Of a DNA stretch of 64,000 bases, positions 22,852-36,357 are shown piece by piece. Below the pieces are notes generated by a model, which saw only the letters and a program-made list of their open reading frames with translations, had not been told where the DNA came from and ran no database searches. The stretch is taken from contig CM072874.1 of assembly GCA_036937835.1 (NCBI GenBank), forward strand, positions 13,406,001 to 13,470,000. Reading direction: 5' to 3'. Every line of letters starts with the position of its first letter. Position 1 is the stretch's first letter. The DNA comes from Pampus argenteus. Taxonomy: Eukaryota > Chordata > Actinopteri > Scombriformes > Stromateidae. Both the position numbers and the translations under genes were made by a program.

Positions 22852-24957
22852 GTGTGTGATTTGACTCGAAAAAGACCATATATAATGTACGCATGCAGTA
22901 CAGAACTATGGGTGATATTACAAGGGTGCCTGAAGCCATCAACAGTGGTTTGTGCAATATTAGTGTAAATTCACTTTCAGTCTGTACCAACTGCTGTTTT
23001 CAACTTTTTTTTGTAAAAATTAGCCTTCAAATATCTTCAGCTGTGACAGATCAAGTCAATAAGAAACATTTGGATAACACAATAGACTTCTTTTCATCCG
23101 ATCTGCATTGAAACACATTTGGTTGAGAGAAATAAATGGGAATGCATCAAGTACATTATATGTGAAATATCACTAACAGTATTGCTTTATACAACACAGT
23201 TTTCTCACTCTCCAGGAAAGCATAACTAAAAGTTGAAAGTCATATTCTTACGTTTGTTAATTGTTTGATAAGTTGCTTTTGAAACATGAAAATGCAAATT
23301 ACAGAGTAAAGTACCTTGCTTTTAAAATGTTTCTATCTACTTTCTTTTCTTAGTCATTTCAAGCTTTCATCACTTGCTTATATATTTGAAGCAATAAACT
23401 TCAATCAGTACCCTGCATATCTATATTAAATATGTTTTAGACATCCCAGGGCACCCTGCAGTTCAAATAATTACAATATTTACACTACAAAGAGGAGGAA
23501 GACATTCGTGTAATAAATATTATTAATGTAAAGGCAAATATGCCTGATGGCAATTGTGCATTGCATGAAACCATCATTGCAGAACTAAAATAGCAGTATC
23601 TCAGAACTAAATGATGGGGACGAATTTATATGTTTTTAAAATTTTCTATCTACCAGAAGGTTATCCACATTTAGCAGTGTTTAATACAGACAATGGAAAC
23701 ATAAGATCCATGCAAAACTCCCACTTTAAAATATATAAAATAACATATTATAGAGGAAGAAGAGCATTCCTTGTCATTATTGCATATCATCATCCTATCT
23801 AGTCTAATCTCCCTGTGTGTCACGTTGCCATGGGGATCATAGCCAAGCTTTCTGGGTCTCCTGTCAGGTAATGGAAATGTCTCTGGCACAAACACGATGT
23901 GAGTGTGTTCTGAATGCAAAACAACTCATCTCAGTGTCCAGCCATCAAACCGAGAGAGGCTCTGAAACAGTGGTTGGCAAGCATCCACGGGCTGACGGAG
24001 CAAATCAGAGCAGACCTCCTGATGTCCCGGAGACGGAAGGAAAGTGACATTTAGATTTAGTTGATCGCAGAGTCAAACTGCTTTGGATGTGAGCACACAG
24101 ACTCATGAAGCTATAGATGAGAAACCTCAACTGACATCACTGGAGGGATGAGGGCAAGCATGATATATACATGTATATGATACCGCTGTAACACAAAGTT
24201 ACATGTTAGTCATTGGGCGTGTTGTTTTTTTTTGTTGTTGTTGTTGATAGGAAGATCCAACCTTCCGCTCGTTAAGCTTTTTAGTGTGTGTGTCGTTCTG
24301 CTGTACATACTGTTAGAAAGCACACACGGGGGCAGGCAGTCGTGTGATGGAGCTTGTGACATATTGTCAATAATACAACAAATGGTAATTATGGTAATGG
24401 CAGTAGGAAAAACTGTCTGACACATTTATCAATGGCTGTTAATTTGATGCCACTCAAACTGTAATATTCACCTATTGCATCAGAGTGCTTTTATATGTGC
24501 AATCTAGGCCTTCTGTAGGTTCAACAGGATGTCAATTTCATTTTCGTCAAGACAAATGAGCCAATACTGTATCTTAAGTTGTTGTTGATCGAGCTGTTCC
24601 ACTGAGGAAGTCAATCCCTTGATTATTCATGGAATACTAATCAAGCACCATTATGATATTAAAATAATAGTCTAGTTCTAAATCCCATGGAAGTTATTTT
24701 CAGGCATTAGCATCTGATGTTCTTATGTATTTCTTATATTTCCCCTTTCAACGTGTATTTGTTCCCCTTCACACTACTGAACCAATGCACATGTTTTCTT
24801 TTGTTTATTTCCTCTTTTGTCCTTGCAGGACTGGTAGAAGCAACTGAGTGTGCCATTGGATTCGATACTGAAAAGTGGGCCATGTCCTCTCTTATGTGGT
24901 GGTAATTCACACTTCTGTGACGATCATCAAAGTGTCAACAATGGAATGCATGAGCAT

Positions 24958-24958
<1 letters not shown>

Positions 24959-25009
<51 letters not shown>
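24959..25009. repeat. (CA)n microsatellite
   Basis: About 25 pure CA units passing into a short TA run up to 25015. Confidence 0.97.
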
Positions 25010-25015
<6 letters not shown>

Positions 25016-25859
25016 TGTCCATCAGTGACCACTTTCTAGCACCGCAGGCCTTGCAGCTGTCTGTGGGTTGGTCTTAATCACCCTTTCCTGGGGCGAAGAC
25101 AGGTCACTTTAATCTCAGGGGTAAGTCACGTTGACCTTTCATATATCTGAAGCAGACCTGTTCACGACCTTTTATGAGGAATACAGGATGTGTCTCTCAC
25201 AATTCAACGGGTCACACCAGAAGCACGATATGATGGAATTTGGCCTTCAAAAAGAAAACAGAAGAAGAAGAAGAAAAAACTAACACTTTAGCGATTGCAG
25301 AAGTGCCTGTTTTTTTATGTACTTATATTCTTATTTACGGTCAAACTTGTTGTGCACACCGAGTTTGTGATTTGTCACTCCAAATAGAAGTGCTATAAAG
25401 ACTGACTAAAATTAATTACATTTTTTTTCACCGCCTCAACTTTGACAAGCTCAGTGCACTATTTAATAAAGATTGCAGCAAACCTTGACTACCTCACCCG
25501 TTACAAATTTTCATTGATTTTAATTTTCACACATATAACTGCTGGGCATACACAATACTGCACAGGAGACCAAGGAGTGTCATACCTTATTACCTTGAAC
25601 AAGGCATGAATATGGATGACAGAGCCTTGCGGAACAAAGCAATACCAAACAGAAAGGAGCCTTGCGAAGAGCGAGATGTGGGGATTTGACAATGACGAGC
25701 AGGTTGTAATGAGAAAGAAACAACAAATCTCCTTGTTCTTGTGACAACTCGTCTCATACATGACCAATGGTGGTGTTTACCCTTCCTCCACTAAGATGAA
25801 CAATGGAGCATTTTTTTGGGATGTTGTCATTGATTGACTCTGACATGGAGCTGTAATAG

Positions 25860-26060
25860 TGGCGAGCGATGATAAAGAGTCAAACACAGCGGGGGGAAAA
25901 GGTAGAGCACAGGAAGATTAAGTCTGGCATACATAAATCCTTGCGAATTTTTCATTTGGCGTAACTGTCCCGTCGATTTGCAGACCATTAGCATATAAAT
26001 ACAAAAGTATTAATTAGCCAAAGTGTAGGGATAGATAATGTGAAGATGTAGTGGAAGAAA
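25860..26060. promoter_or_regulatory. Candidate conserved non-coding element
   Basis: Repeat-poor block with several homeodomain-type cores (ACCATTAGCATATAAATAC, TATTAATTAGCC). Conservation cannot be tested from one sequence, so this is only a texture-based suggestion. Confidence 0.2.
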
Positions 26061-27967
26061 ATATGACAGATGGAAGCAGCAATGATCACAGCAGGCGTAG
26101 TTTTCATTTCTCTTTACCCTTTTACAACCCGTGCACGTAGACTCACTCACACAAAAATGGATGGCTAGAGCAGTCAGGAGCAGAGTGTGAGAGAACGAGC
26201 GGGGACATCTACACCTACACTCGCAGATTGCCAGCTGAAAATGTCGGCTTCTGCCATCTAGGCCTACGTCTGCCTTGTCTCCTTTGCCCAGGGAGCGGTA
26301 TTATTTATATATGCCGGAGTTGTTTATGTGCTGCAAAATAACACCATGAGTGGGTCAAAATGAAACCTGCGCAGGAGAATGTGATGGGGACCATATTATT
26401 TTCATTACATCTCCCGAAGTCTGAGCTGTAGCTGGCACTGAAAGTAATGGGAATTGAGGCAAACGCTGTCTGCAGTTCATGCTGTTCTTAGTACATAGTA
26501 GACATAGCAGAATCGTAGCTATACAGCCATGAGTTCTTGCATAAATGCCAATAAATTTTTATTACTTCATTGATTTCTGGAAAATTATACTCCCCCTGGT
26601 TTGCTCACCTTTTAGGGAGGCCAGGGTCAGCTGCAGATTCATCTTGTATAGCCTTTCATCTTAAATAATAATAATAATAATCCATAATCCATGTCTGCAG
26701 AAATTCTTGTCAGAAAATGTGCGATGAGATGCTGCCCGAGCCAAACACAGGATACTCAGACGGGCTGGGAGCTTGAAATTAGGTTTTTTCTTTTTGTTTG
26801 TTTGGGTTTTTTTTTTTCTTTTAGCAAAAGGCAGCCTTGGTTGATTTATTTTCCCAGATAAATACACTACAACACTACAAATAAATACAGCCTAGCTCCG
26901 TTGCTAACTTATATTTGCACTTCAATGAATGATGGCTTAAATCCTCCTCATCTCACTGGCACTTCAATTAAATTTTATTTAAATGCTGCAACATTTCACA
27001 CTTGTCTTTGAAATCCCTTGCTTAAAGTGTTAATCCTGACGTTTTATGCTTGCTTGAACTGAAATATTTGCACTCTGTCTTCTCATTTTCTTTATTCTGA
27101 GACCCGACAAGGCTTATTTTATGGTGGTCGACACATTTAGTGTTTTTTCTGTGACTGTGAAGGGTACAGGTGTCTGATTTTGTTAGGGTTTGCCTTCTTT
27201 ATATATAACTGGATTGTTTTATGTAAACGTATTTACATGTATTTAAGATGCATCAAATTTTTTTCATCCCCTAACAAGATGCATATCAAATCGGTCACAC
27301 ACACACAGAACTATAGTTCCTGAGGAAAATCAATGTTCAAAACTTTTCATACAAACTTTAAGAACATTTGATACGAATTACATGATGCTTAAAAACAAAG
27401 CTATATATTTCACAGCATGGGGATTCATGCTCTGTCAAACATGTAATACAATTGATAAAATGTAAAAATAACTACAAATCAAATGACTGCGGATTCTACG
27501 TGTTTAAAACAGCCACCCCCCAGACACCGTGACAAATGGCTGGTTTGGGTGGTCCAGGGATCTGAATGGGTGCTGAGCGTTACGGGGATAGGCTATAAAC
27601 TGCTTTGGCTGCCTGTTGTGTCATTTACAAAATCAAACCCCAAAACGAACATTCTCCAAAATAAACAGGCCTTTACAAATATATCAAAACCAATGAGGGA
27701 CAAACAAATTCACCAAACAAAACTAAGATTAAATCAAACAAAATAAGCAAAACTGCTGAAGACTGAACCCTCGTAACATTTCCACAGTCCACTAGTGTCA
27801 ACACGCCTGCTTTCATTAAGAGATGTGAGGTCAGGTGATGCTGTGAACTTGGTTTAGCACCAAAATCTAACAATAGAAAATAATTTCTAAAAAATGGCTC
27901 TAACACTAATCTTTACCTAAAGTAGAAATGGTGCCACAGTCTAGGAATAGCTTTTCTATCTATTCAG

Positions 27968-27969
<2 letters not shown>

Positions 27970-28013
<44 letters not shown>
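27970..28013. repeat. (AC)n microsatellite
   Basis: Twenty-two AC units, uninterrupted. Confidence 0.97.
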
Positions 28014-28016
<3 letters not shown>

Positions 28017-28979
28017 TGAGCATCTTATTCACAATGGACTATTTCCACAGTGCAGCAAGGCTTCTATTACTGCCAGAGCGGGCATCTTGATTATTCAGTC
28101 TATTACAGCGGCACAGCATGGTACCTCTCACCAATGCTCCTAATGGGCCGCTCATTATCGTGCCGTATTGGTTCTGACTGCAATGACTGCCGTGCTTTGT
28201 TGCACAGGATGACAATAAATTCTTCCCTCCGTTCCGCCTTCTGATAAATGCGCAGTTATGAAACAGGACACAATGCAGAGGTCGTCAGTAACGCTTGCTC
28301 GCTTAACAGTGAACTTTACTGCTACCACGAGGGAATTCTGCCTCCCATTTGACTAAAACGTTTGACATTTTATATTACAGGTAAAACTAGTTTACCGATT
28401 CAAAAATACACCTAAAGGTCAGTAGGTTATAAGTTCATTGATGTTATTTCACAGTTATATGATAAAACTGACCAATATGCTGTATATATACATAACCTTT
28501 ATACCATTATGTCACATGGTTTCAGGTAACTGCACAATGTTTATTCCAGTTCAACTGGATTTCTTGTTGGCCACATAACTTTTAACCCCTCTATAGCACC
28601 ACCTCCCGTGTTACCTCCTGAAGAAGTGAAATTAGGCCTGCAACAGGAGAATTCAAAGACGAGTTATCAATTCTTGTTAACATGCCACTGAACCGTGCAA
28701 TGAGAGTCCACAAGTTTCTTGCAAAAGACACGCATTATTCAACTCCATATGGTCCGGCAGTTTGGCCCTTGCAGTTGACCGCAGGACCAGGGCCGTGTGG
28801 CTCAGCCCCCCTCAGTTTGGGCATATGTCCTCGTTGGCTCCACTGGGCCCAAATGATACACCCGCCACTGCCGCCATCCAGCTCGCTGCCAGGTAACACC
28901 CACCCACAGACACACTATCAGTGAGGTCTGTGAAAGCATGGAAACTGTGCTTGTTTTTAAGCAGTTTGGCTCATGCAGT

Positions 28980-29330
28980 TTCTGTCATGTTTTCGTTTAT
29001 TTGCCTCAGGCGTCAGCCCCACAGCAGGTTGTGCAATCGGGGTGAAACACTGTATGATGGAGCACGAGCACCTGTGTTCTTTTTTTAAGTCAACTCATTA
29101 TGCTTTTGAGTTCAATCACGCTATTCAAGAACAGACGCGTAATCACCAACGCTATTTTCATTATTGAAATTCCTATCAGCTGTTTACTAAGCCTGAGCAA
29201 AAATGTCTCCTGTAATTTGTGTTCATCTCACACATGAATGTGTCTGAATGTATCTGAATTAAATGGATGGCATTATGTAACTGTTTTGTTTACTCCATTA
29301 ATCAGGGTAAAAAATAGTATGCTAATTTCC
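28980..29330. promoter_or_regulatory. Candidate conserved non-coding element
   Basis: A complex, repeat-free stretch with balanced composition (about 28990-29165) followed by AT-rich DNA holding CCATTAATCAGGG and ATGCTAATTTCC. The ORF here has no splice logic or family resemblance. Confidence 0.2.
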
Positions 29331-29869
29331 CCTGTCTCCTTCAATCTATGTATACAAAGAGATAACAAAGGCAAAAATAAATAGATAATGAGGTGTTCAC
29401 TCAGATTAAAGTTTGCTTTCAAAGAAAATCAGATGTTTTTGTTTCATACAGAGATTTAGGTGGTGTAGGGCATCTGTTAAAAATAGGAACCCCAACTCTG
29501 CAGGGGATCTGCAAGCTTCTCATTGCTTATTTAAATACCGACACATCACAGCATCATCAACGGCTGAGAGGTCAACAAAGCCGTGGACTTGTGCGGTATA
29601 TGTCAAAGTTAAAACAAACATTGTACAGAAGAGAAAAAAAAAAAAAGCTAAGGTAGAAGTAGCACAGCTATCAATAAAATCATCTCATGCTGTGAGATGC
29701 AGCCTCAAGCTGTTTTTCCTTGTGTCAGTCATCATTTCTAATTAGTGCACATTTAGAGGATGTCCTGGCATACATGCTGTGCCTTTTGATTACAAACAGC
29801 CAGTGTTGATTGTGATGATAAAAACAGACTCGACCCATCGTTGCCCTTCTCTCAACCGAGTTAGCTCAC

Positions 29870-30090
29870 ACTTTGCCAGACTTTCCGTGGATGTTTGCGG
29901 AGGTAATGAGGAGGCTTCACCAGAGGCAATTAGTGAGACGGTGTCTATAATAAACAAGCCCCGTCTTAGCCACTGCTAAGGCTTCTGGCACTTTTAATTC
30001 AGCTAATTAGCGTAAACTTTAATGAGTAACACACAATTAACCTGAGCTGGATCAATAGAGCCAATGAGAGTCAATATGATTAGCTCTTAA
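29870..30090. promoter_or_regulatory. Candidate conserved non-coding element
   Basis: Dense TAAT cores in about 200 bp: GGCAATTAGTGAG (about 29926), CAGCTAATTAGCG (TAATTA at 30004-30009), CTTTAATGAG and CACAATTAACC. No simple repeats and no coding logic. Confidence 0.25.
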
Positions 30091-31062
30091 CCTTTCACCA
30101 TAGAAGTCCAGAAAGCTTAGAGAAGGATCAATGAGAACAAATGTGTGAGATTTGCGTTTTTAAAATCAAATAGGAGGAGATGCAGCAGTTTCTATAAATC
30201 TATTATTTTATCATACAACCACAGTGACGATCAGCTTTTACTTTGGTGTCTTGTAACCACCCAGTATATTTAGACAGCATCTTATCACACTGCATTATTA
30301 GTCTCCCTGTAATATTCATAACTAACTGCTGTTGTTGTCAACAAATTTCAGAGGACATGGGGTGGGTGTCTCACCCAGGACTGACACGAGCTGATCCCTT
30401 TTGTCCAAGTAGGGGTCTGACCACATGACACTCAGACCAACCCTGGTGCTTACAAAAACAACTAACAAAATAATAAATTAATTATTTAACCTTTGGGTCA
30501 TTTAAACCAGAGATACAGACATTAACATAAATCTGAGGACACACTATTCAGATGTAAGTTGACTTACCTTGTAAGTCTTAATAGCTGTGAACTAAATATC
30601 TAATCATTATGTAAGCCAGATATGTTAGTCATTAACGTTTTCCTGTGCAATAAAAACACATGTGTACATTATTTACATTAAAGTTGGAAAGAAGATTAAA
30701 AAAAACTGCTCATGAAACTCAAAGTGTCAAACTAGGCAGTGTTGATGCTGCGTTGCCTGTTACTCGCCTTGTTTCATTTTTGTTACATTCATAACCAATG
30801 TTTTCTGAATAGTTCTACAGCACACTATAATAAGAGATGAGCCCCTGCAACGCCACATCCTGTCTTTACGGATGGTCCATCTGGCCCTTACAATGATTCA
30901 GCATTTTAATACACATTCTCAGTAAATTTCTACAACAGTTGTTTAGCTTGGTGCACTAAGCTTTGACTCCAACTGTAAAAGACTGTTGTATTTACTCAAA
31001 CACACTTACTAAATCTGTCTCTTTTCCTCTAGGAACAAAACAAATTTTGGATGTGAAAAAAA

Positions 31063-31082
31063 AAATATATATATATATATAT
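31063..31082. repeat. (TA)n tract
   Basis: About ten TA units directly after a run of A residues. Confidence 0.9.
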
Positions 31083-34000
31083 CAATATTAATGCTGAAAC
31101 TACATTAACTTCCATTTTCTTCAACACAATAAAATATTGTCTTGACTCATTATATTCTGCATTCTGCTTGATGCTTAAAGGTTTAGTGTTTCTGAGACAG
31201 AAATTCCTATATGCACACAACAGTGCATTTAAAACAATGGTACTAATGAGGTTTATTTCTGATCATGCTTCAGGAAGGGAAACTTTTGACGGGCTCATTT
31301 TATTTGTAGATCTTGTTATAGAAGACAAAGATTTTTGTTTGCAATGTAATTTAAGATGTTGTCTATATGTGTTGGGCACAACACAATTAATAACTAACAA
31401 ACTTACTATAGCCTACAGGTTAGTCTAGCCTACCATCTTACTATTGATCGCTCGTCTTTGTCATGTTGCTGACATGTGCTGGACTGAACCAGTGGAGCTG
31501 GCAATTCCTAATATTACATCTAACATCGTACTGTATTCCTTATAGAGTGGTTATCCTATGAGGATTCTCACATGATCTGGCAAATCCAGCTGCCTCACAA
31601 AGGTAAGACAGTGATACACAGTGATTTATTTGCCTAATGAATTAAGCTTTGCAGCTGATGGAGCCGCACATGCTCCCCATATAGAGGGAGCATATATATA
31701 CTGTATATATTAACTTAGTGCTATCCAGTTAATAAAGCCAGACCTGAGACAGCTGAAAGAAGTAGTAGACAGAAGTAGATGACTCAATATATCGTATACT
31801 TTAAGCAATGATTAAATGATCTAAAAGGAATTATTGCATTTGTACACATTATTGATTGTTTGCCATCAACTCACACAAGCAGACTGCCACTGCAGAAGGA
31901 TGTCCTCTTTGAACCTCCACAAGAGGTTTTCATTTTAGTGGCCTCTAGAGAGAGAGGGTGAGTGATCTGAGAACCTCAAAACGAAACTCAATTTACTGAA
32001 TGAGATCATCGCTGTTTCGTTCTTGTACTCATACATTCATGGATTTATATTAATTAAAATCAAACACACAAAATACAGTTTAAACACACACACACACACA
32101 TATACTATACATCAGTTCTTCTGCATCTGCATGTTTCACCAGTCGTTGCACCCATTATGTGCATACATCCAGTTTCAGAGCAGAGAGAGACAAATACAGA
32201 TAGTACTTGCACAGACTCAATTAAAAGGAATTTTCAATGAAGAACAATGTGGAATCAGAAGTCTTGACACTGAAGTCACTGGTCATTTACAGCAATGAGA
32301 ACACAAATATAGGAACAGCAGTATATTTGGGTAATATCTTGACATTCATCAGTAACAAATTTCTTAATTCAGACATTGATAATTCAGAAAACATTTACCA
32401 AATCTTGAAATCTTGTTCTTGTTACCACATTGTGTCAAGGGTTCACCGACATCGTGTTACGTCTGCTTGAAGTCATTTCAATTACAAAGTTTTCACATCT
32501 GAGAACGGTATCAAACTAATCCTGTAGCATAATACCTCTCTGCTGCCAATGCTCAGTTGGCTCCAAACACTAATAGAAAAAAAAATGGCTTCTGTCTGTC
32601 ACTTGCTAATGAGCAATCTTGCTCACAAGAGTAATTCCCTCTGGGACAAACAACAAATGGAAACACCATATTTTATCTTTGTGGTGTTGGGGACTGCATC
32701 AAGTCCTTTCAAGTCAAATGACTAAAGTGGGGTCAAAACCAGTTCCGAATCATCAGCCTTGTAATTCAAGTCTGACTGGTGACTGATTCAACAATATTGT
32801 CACATCAGTAACTGTCTGTGCAGAATTTGGCAAAGAGGGAGTCCGGTCACGTACTGTAGCGGCTGCAGTTCAAAGAGATATAACTGGCTGTGCTTACTGT
32901 GCATGTCTCACTTCATGTTCCACCTGTTCCTTTGCCCTAACACCACACTACGCTGGCACAGGCCCCAGCACGCACACGCACACGCACACACACAATGACA
33001 CATGTGTATAAGCAAACTCCTACATATGCTCACATAGTTCATGTCCACTGTGTACACACAAAACTCACACACTCACAACACACACACACACAAACTTCCC
33101 CTTCACAACCTCCAACAGCTGCGACAACAGGAGGTTAGAGGAGTAAAATAAATTAACAACATCTGCAGACTACAGATTAATGGAAGAAATCATCTGGAAA
33201 TTAGGTATGGAGTTTATTCATTTGCTCATTCATGCACTGAGGAGAGAGAGAGAGTCTCAACACGTAACAAGGAAGCCATCCCATATTTGGGAATGTTCTG
33301 AGTGTGTTGATTTTGCAGAATCATTTTAAATGTATAATAAAGTCTCATTTGAAGTGGAAATTTTCTCTATGAGCCGTTTAAACTGACTTGGTTATAAACA
33401 TTTGCCAGCCGTTTTTTTTTTTTTTTTAATACCTTCCAAAACATCCCAACAATTTATTGTTTATCCATAAATCTTCTTGCAACAAATGGAAATCCAGGAA
33501 AACTGTACAAAGGCTTCATTGGTGCTCAGTGTGTTACTGTGCTACAGTGTGTAACTTTGATTTTATTTCACACAGACGTTGCCCTCTTTATGCTTTAAGG
33601 GCAAAGATTGATAACCAACCATTACACAGACATGACAACTGAGACTCATAATTGGAGCAAGCTGCCATTCTGGGCAGGAACTGGAGCGGCACTACTGTCA
33701 GGTAGACCTGACAAATATCAGCTCTGAAACATTTTTTTTTTCCTGATACATCACACTGAGTATTGTACCTCAAGCAAATAAAATAGTTCAATAATCACCC
33801 TAAAATACATCCACACCAGAAGAACCAATATTGATGATCACAGTGATCTACAGAAAGCTCCCCCTTTCTGCTGTGTGATAACAAGGCAAGCTTTCTGCTG
33901 ACCCTTCTTTCACCTTTCTAGCTGCCCAGTGATGCCTCACTCAGGCAGGAAATTAGAGTTTGTTCATCTAGGGATGCTGCTTTGAAGCCTCAGCGAACAT

Positions 34001-35136
34001 ATGCGCCAAACCACTCTCAATGTGGGTCATGCTCAAAATAAACTAGACAGCATATGCATTGTATGAGATCAAAGAAAAATCTATAAGTGCAAAACTGTAT
34101 TTGCACCTATGGATTTATTAACTTTAATTTAATGCTATCTGGACCATCCCATTTTGGTTAGAAAAGTTCACCGTAGATGACCTCTCCTTGTCATCGTGTT
34201 TTTGTTTTAATTATTATTTGTAATACTGGACATGGACGGATAATTTTATTATGAGGAAAAAAAAACATGATAATATCAGAGGTTTACACATTGTACTGTT
34301 TGTCTATCCAGTATTATTTCTTTTGGAGAAAAAACTACATTATGAATGTGACACTAATGAGCAGTAATTAAAATTTCACGCTGGGAGACTTTATCTGACA
34401 GGAGGAAAATTTGACACAATAAGCAGAAAGATTTTTTTTCTGTATTTAACTTTTGCTGTCCAACTTGTCAAAAAACTGTTGTCAACTAAGAATATTTGTT
34501 CACTTTGATTCAACATTTTAATTGTATTGTTTTTTTTTTTTAACCATGTAACCATCTACCAAAACGGCACCTGATACCTTGCTATCAAAGTCATGTATGA
34601 TAAATAAGAGTTTTCTAAAAGCTAAAGATGCTAAATATAAAAGCTGACTTGGAACTGGACTTTTTAAGTTATGTAGGCAGCCTAGCTATTTACTGATACC
34701 ACATTAACGTAAAAATGAATCCGAAGCTATTCCTAATAGAAGGGGCCTGAAAAATACCATTACAACTGAGATGACATATTGAAAACTTTACTGTATATGT
34801 AAGTGTGAATAATTTCCAACTCCAAGTCATTTTAAACTTTTCCAACTTCTAATGTCTGCCTTTCACGCCTCCAGCCCTACTCATATTTAAGACTGACATG
34901 TAAGAGGGTCGTAACATTATTGTGCAGTGACTCAACATATTACCCATATTAACATACTTTCACCATAAAGAATTTAATTCTGCTATGCAAACGACATATT
35001 AGTAGAGGACTTTGGAGGGAAAAGGTATTGCTATGTTTATATTAGGAAATTCAGTATATGTCTACAAACCTATCAATACATGTGTAAAACTTGACTGAAA
35101 GATTTTGAATGGATGGCAAAATGGAAAATTATATAG

Positions 35137-35141
<5 letters not shown>

Positions 35142-35168
<27 letters not shown>
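35142..35168. repeat. (AT)n microsatellite
   Basis: Thirteen uninterrupted AT units. Confidence 0.95.
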
Positions 35169-35189
35169 GCGTATTTACATACACCCCAC

Positions 35190-35640
35190 CTCGGCGGGTC
35201 GACTCATCGACTGCGGCCATGCAGAGCCAATTATATCTGCAGGTTCATCCATGACAGCAGGTCACGCTGAAAGGTCAACATCATCAGTGTATTCCAACCT
35301 GCGCATATTCCCATCTCTGCATGGGTCTAGGTTTTAATGTAATGTTTAGCAGAATGTACGCTATCATCATTAAATAAAGATTGTGACAGCATATAAGCCA
35401 ATGTCCATTTTGACGGTGTCCTAAGCATGCCATCACTGGCAATAATTACTGTTGTAGGCCCTCGGGATGAAATAAGTAAGGGCCGAGCTAATTATATGGA
35501 GCCTGAGCATATTGATCTAGTGGGACAAGCTTTCTAATCATCGGTCTCATGCTGATCATGCGTACATGACCGCTGAAGTCATTCTGTTTAACTCCATTTC
35601 AGGCAATATGCTGTATGATGAGGTCTCCTTCAGTTTGTCC
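35190..35640. promoter_or_regulatory. Candidate conserved non-coding element (strongest of the set)
   Basis: About 450 bp of complex sequence with no simple repeat and higher GC than its surroundings. It holds two TAATTA homeodomain cores (35443-35448 and 35489-35494), several paired ATCA/TGAT motifs and CATGCGTACATG. No open frame spans it. This is the texture seen in developmental enhancers; conservation is untested. Confidence 0.3.
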
Positions 35641-36305
35641 TGCAGATTTGTACTCTATAATCTACAGAAACTTAAACTGAATCAAAAATCAATCTTGATT
35701 TTAATCCCTTCTTTTTCATTGTAACAAAAAATGTTTTTACAACTTCCTTTGTTCCAGCTACTAATGAGAATACATTGGGGAAGTAGTGGAAAACGTTTGT
35801 CCTTCAAGCAGGAAAATGAAAATATCCAAATGAATTCACATAAAAATGCATGTAAGGAGTGTTCCACCTTCTGGCTGTGTCTTGCTGACTCCAGCAGTAT
35901 GTTTCATGGTTGATACTTTTCCCTTTATACTCACTTGAGCCGACACTGTGTTAAAAAGAGATTCTTTAGGGACTACCGTGACTTTCAACACTAGGGTCAC
36001 ATCATAGATATATAAAGAGGCACCACATTGGCTGCTTTGGCCCGTTGCTGTGGTAAGTCAATGTGTTCGCCATATTGGTCCAGGCACGTACAGGCCTATA
36101 AACAAATAAAAGACTATGCGTACAGCCTCTGATGAAGAAATTAACTCACTCACTAGTCTAATGCAAATAGTGTATAAAAGGCAACTTGACAAGTTTTCTT
36201 TGCATCAAAGTTTCTATCCCACATCTTTCTTTAATCTGTCTATTGCTTACACTGTATCCTCTTACACTGCCTCCTTCCCTTCCCTAAGTATCTGTCTGCG
36301 GTTTG

Positions 36306-36357
36306 CAGTATGTCTATTTTACTGAGTTCATCAGTATGTCTATTTTACTGAGTTCAT
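36306..36357. repeat. Perfect 26-bp tandem duplication
   Basis: The 26-bp unit starting CAGTATGTCTATTTTACTGA occurs at 36306-36331 and again, identical, at 36332-36357. Confidence 0.97.

Noticed and set aside
24828..24904. Exon-like segment after TCCTTGCAG before the CA repeat
   Set aside because: A good acceptor, but the frame stops quickly, no donor is evident and nothing is recognised.
28682..28924. 80-codon ORF in a GC-richer patch with a CCAG/GTAAC donor-like site inside
   Set aside because: The residue content (Pro/Leu/Ser/Gly-rich) reflects base composition. No acceptor or promoter and no family resemblance.
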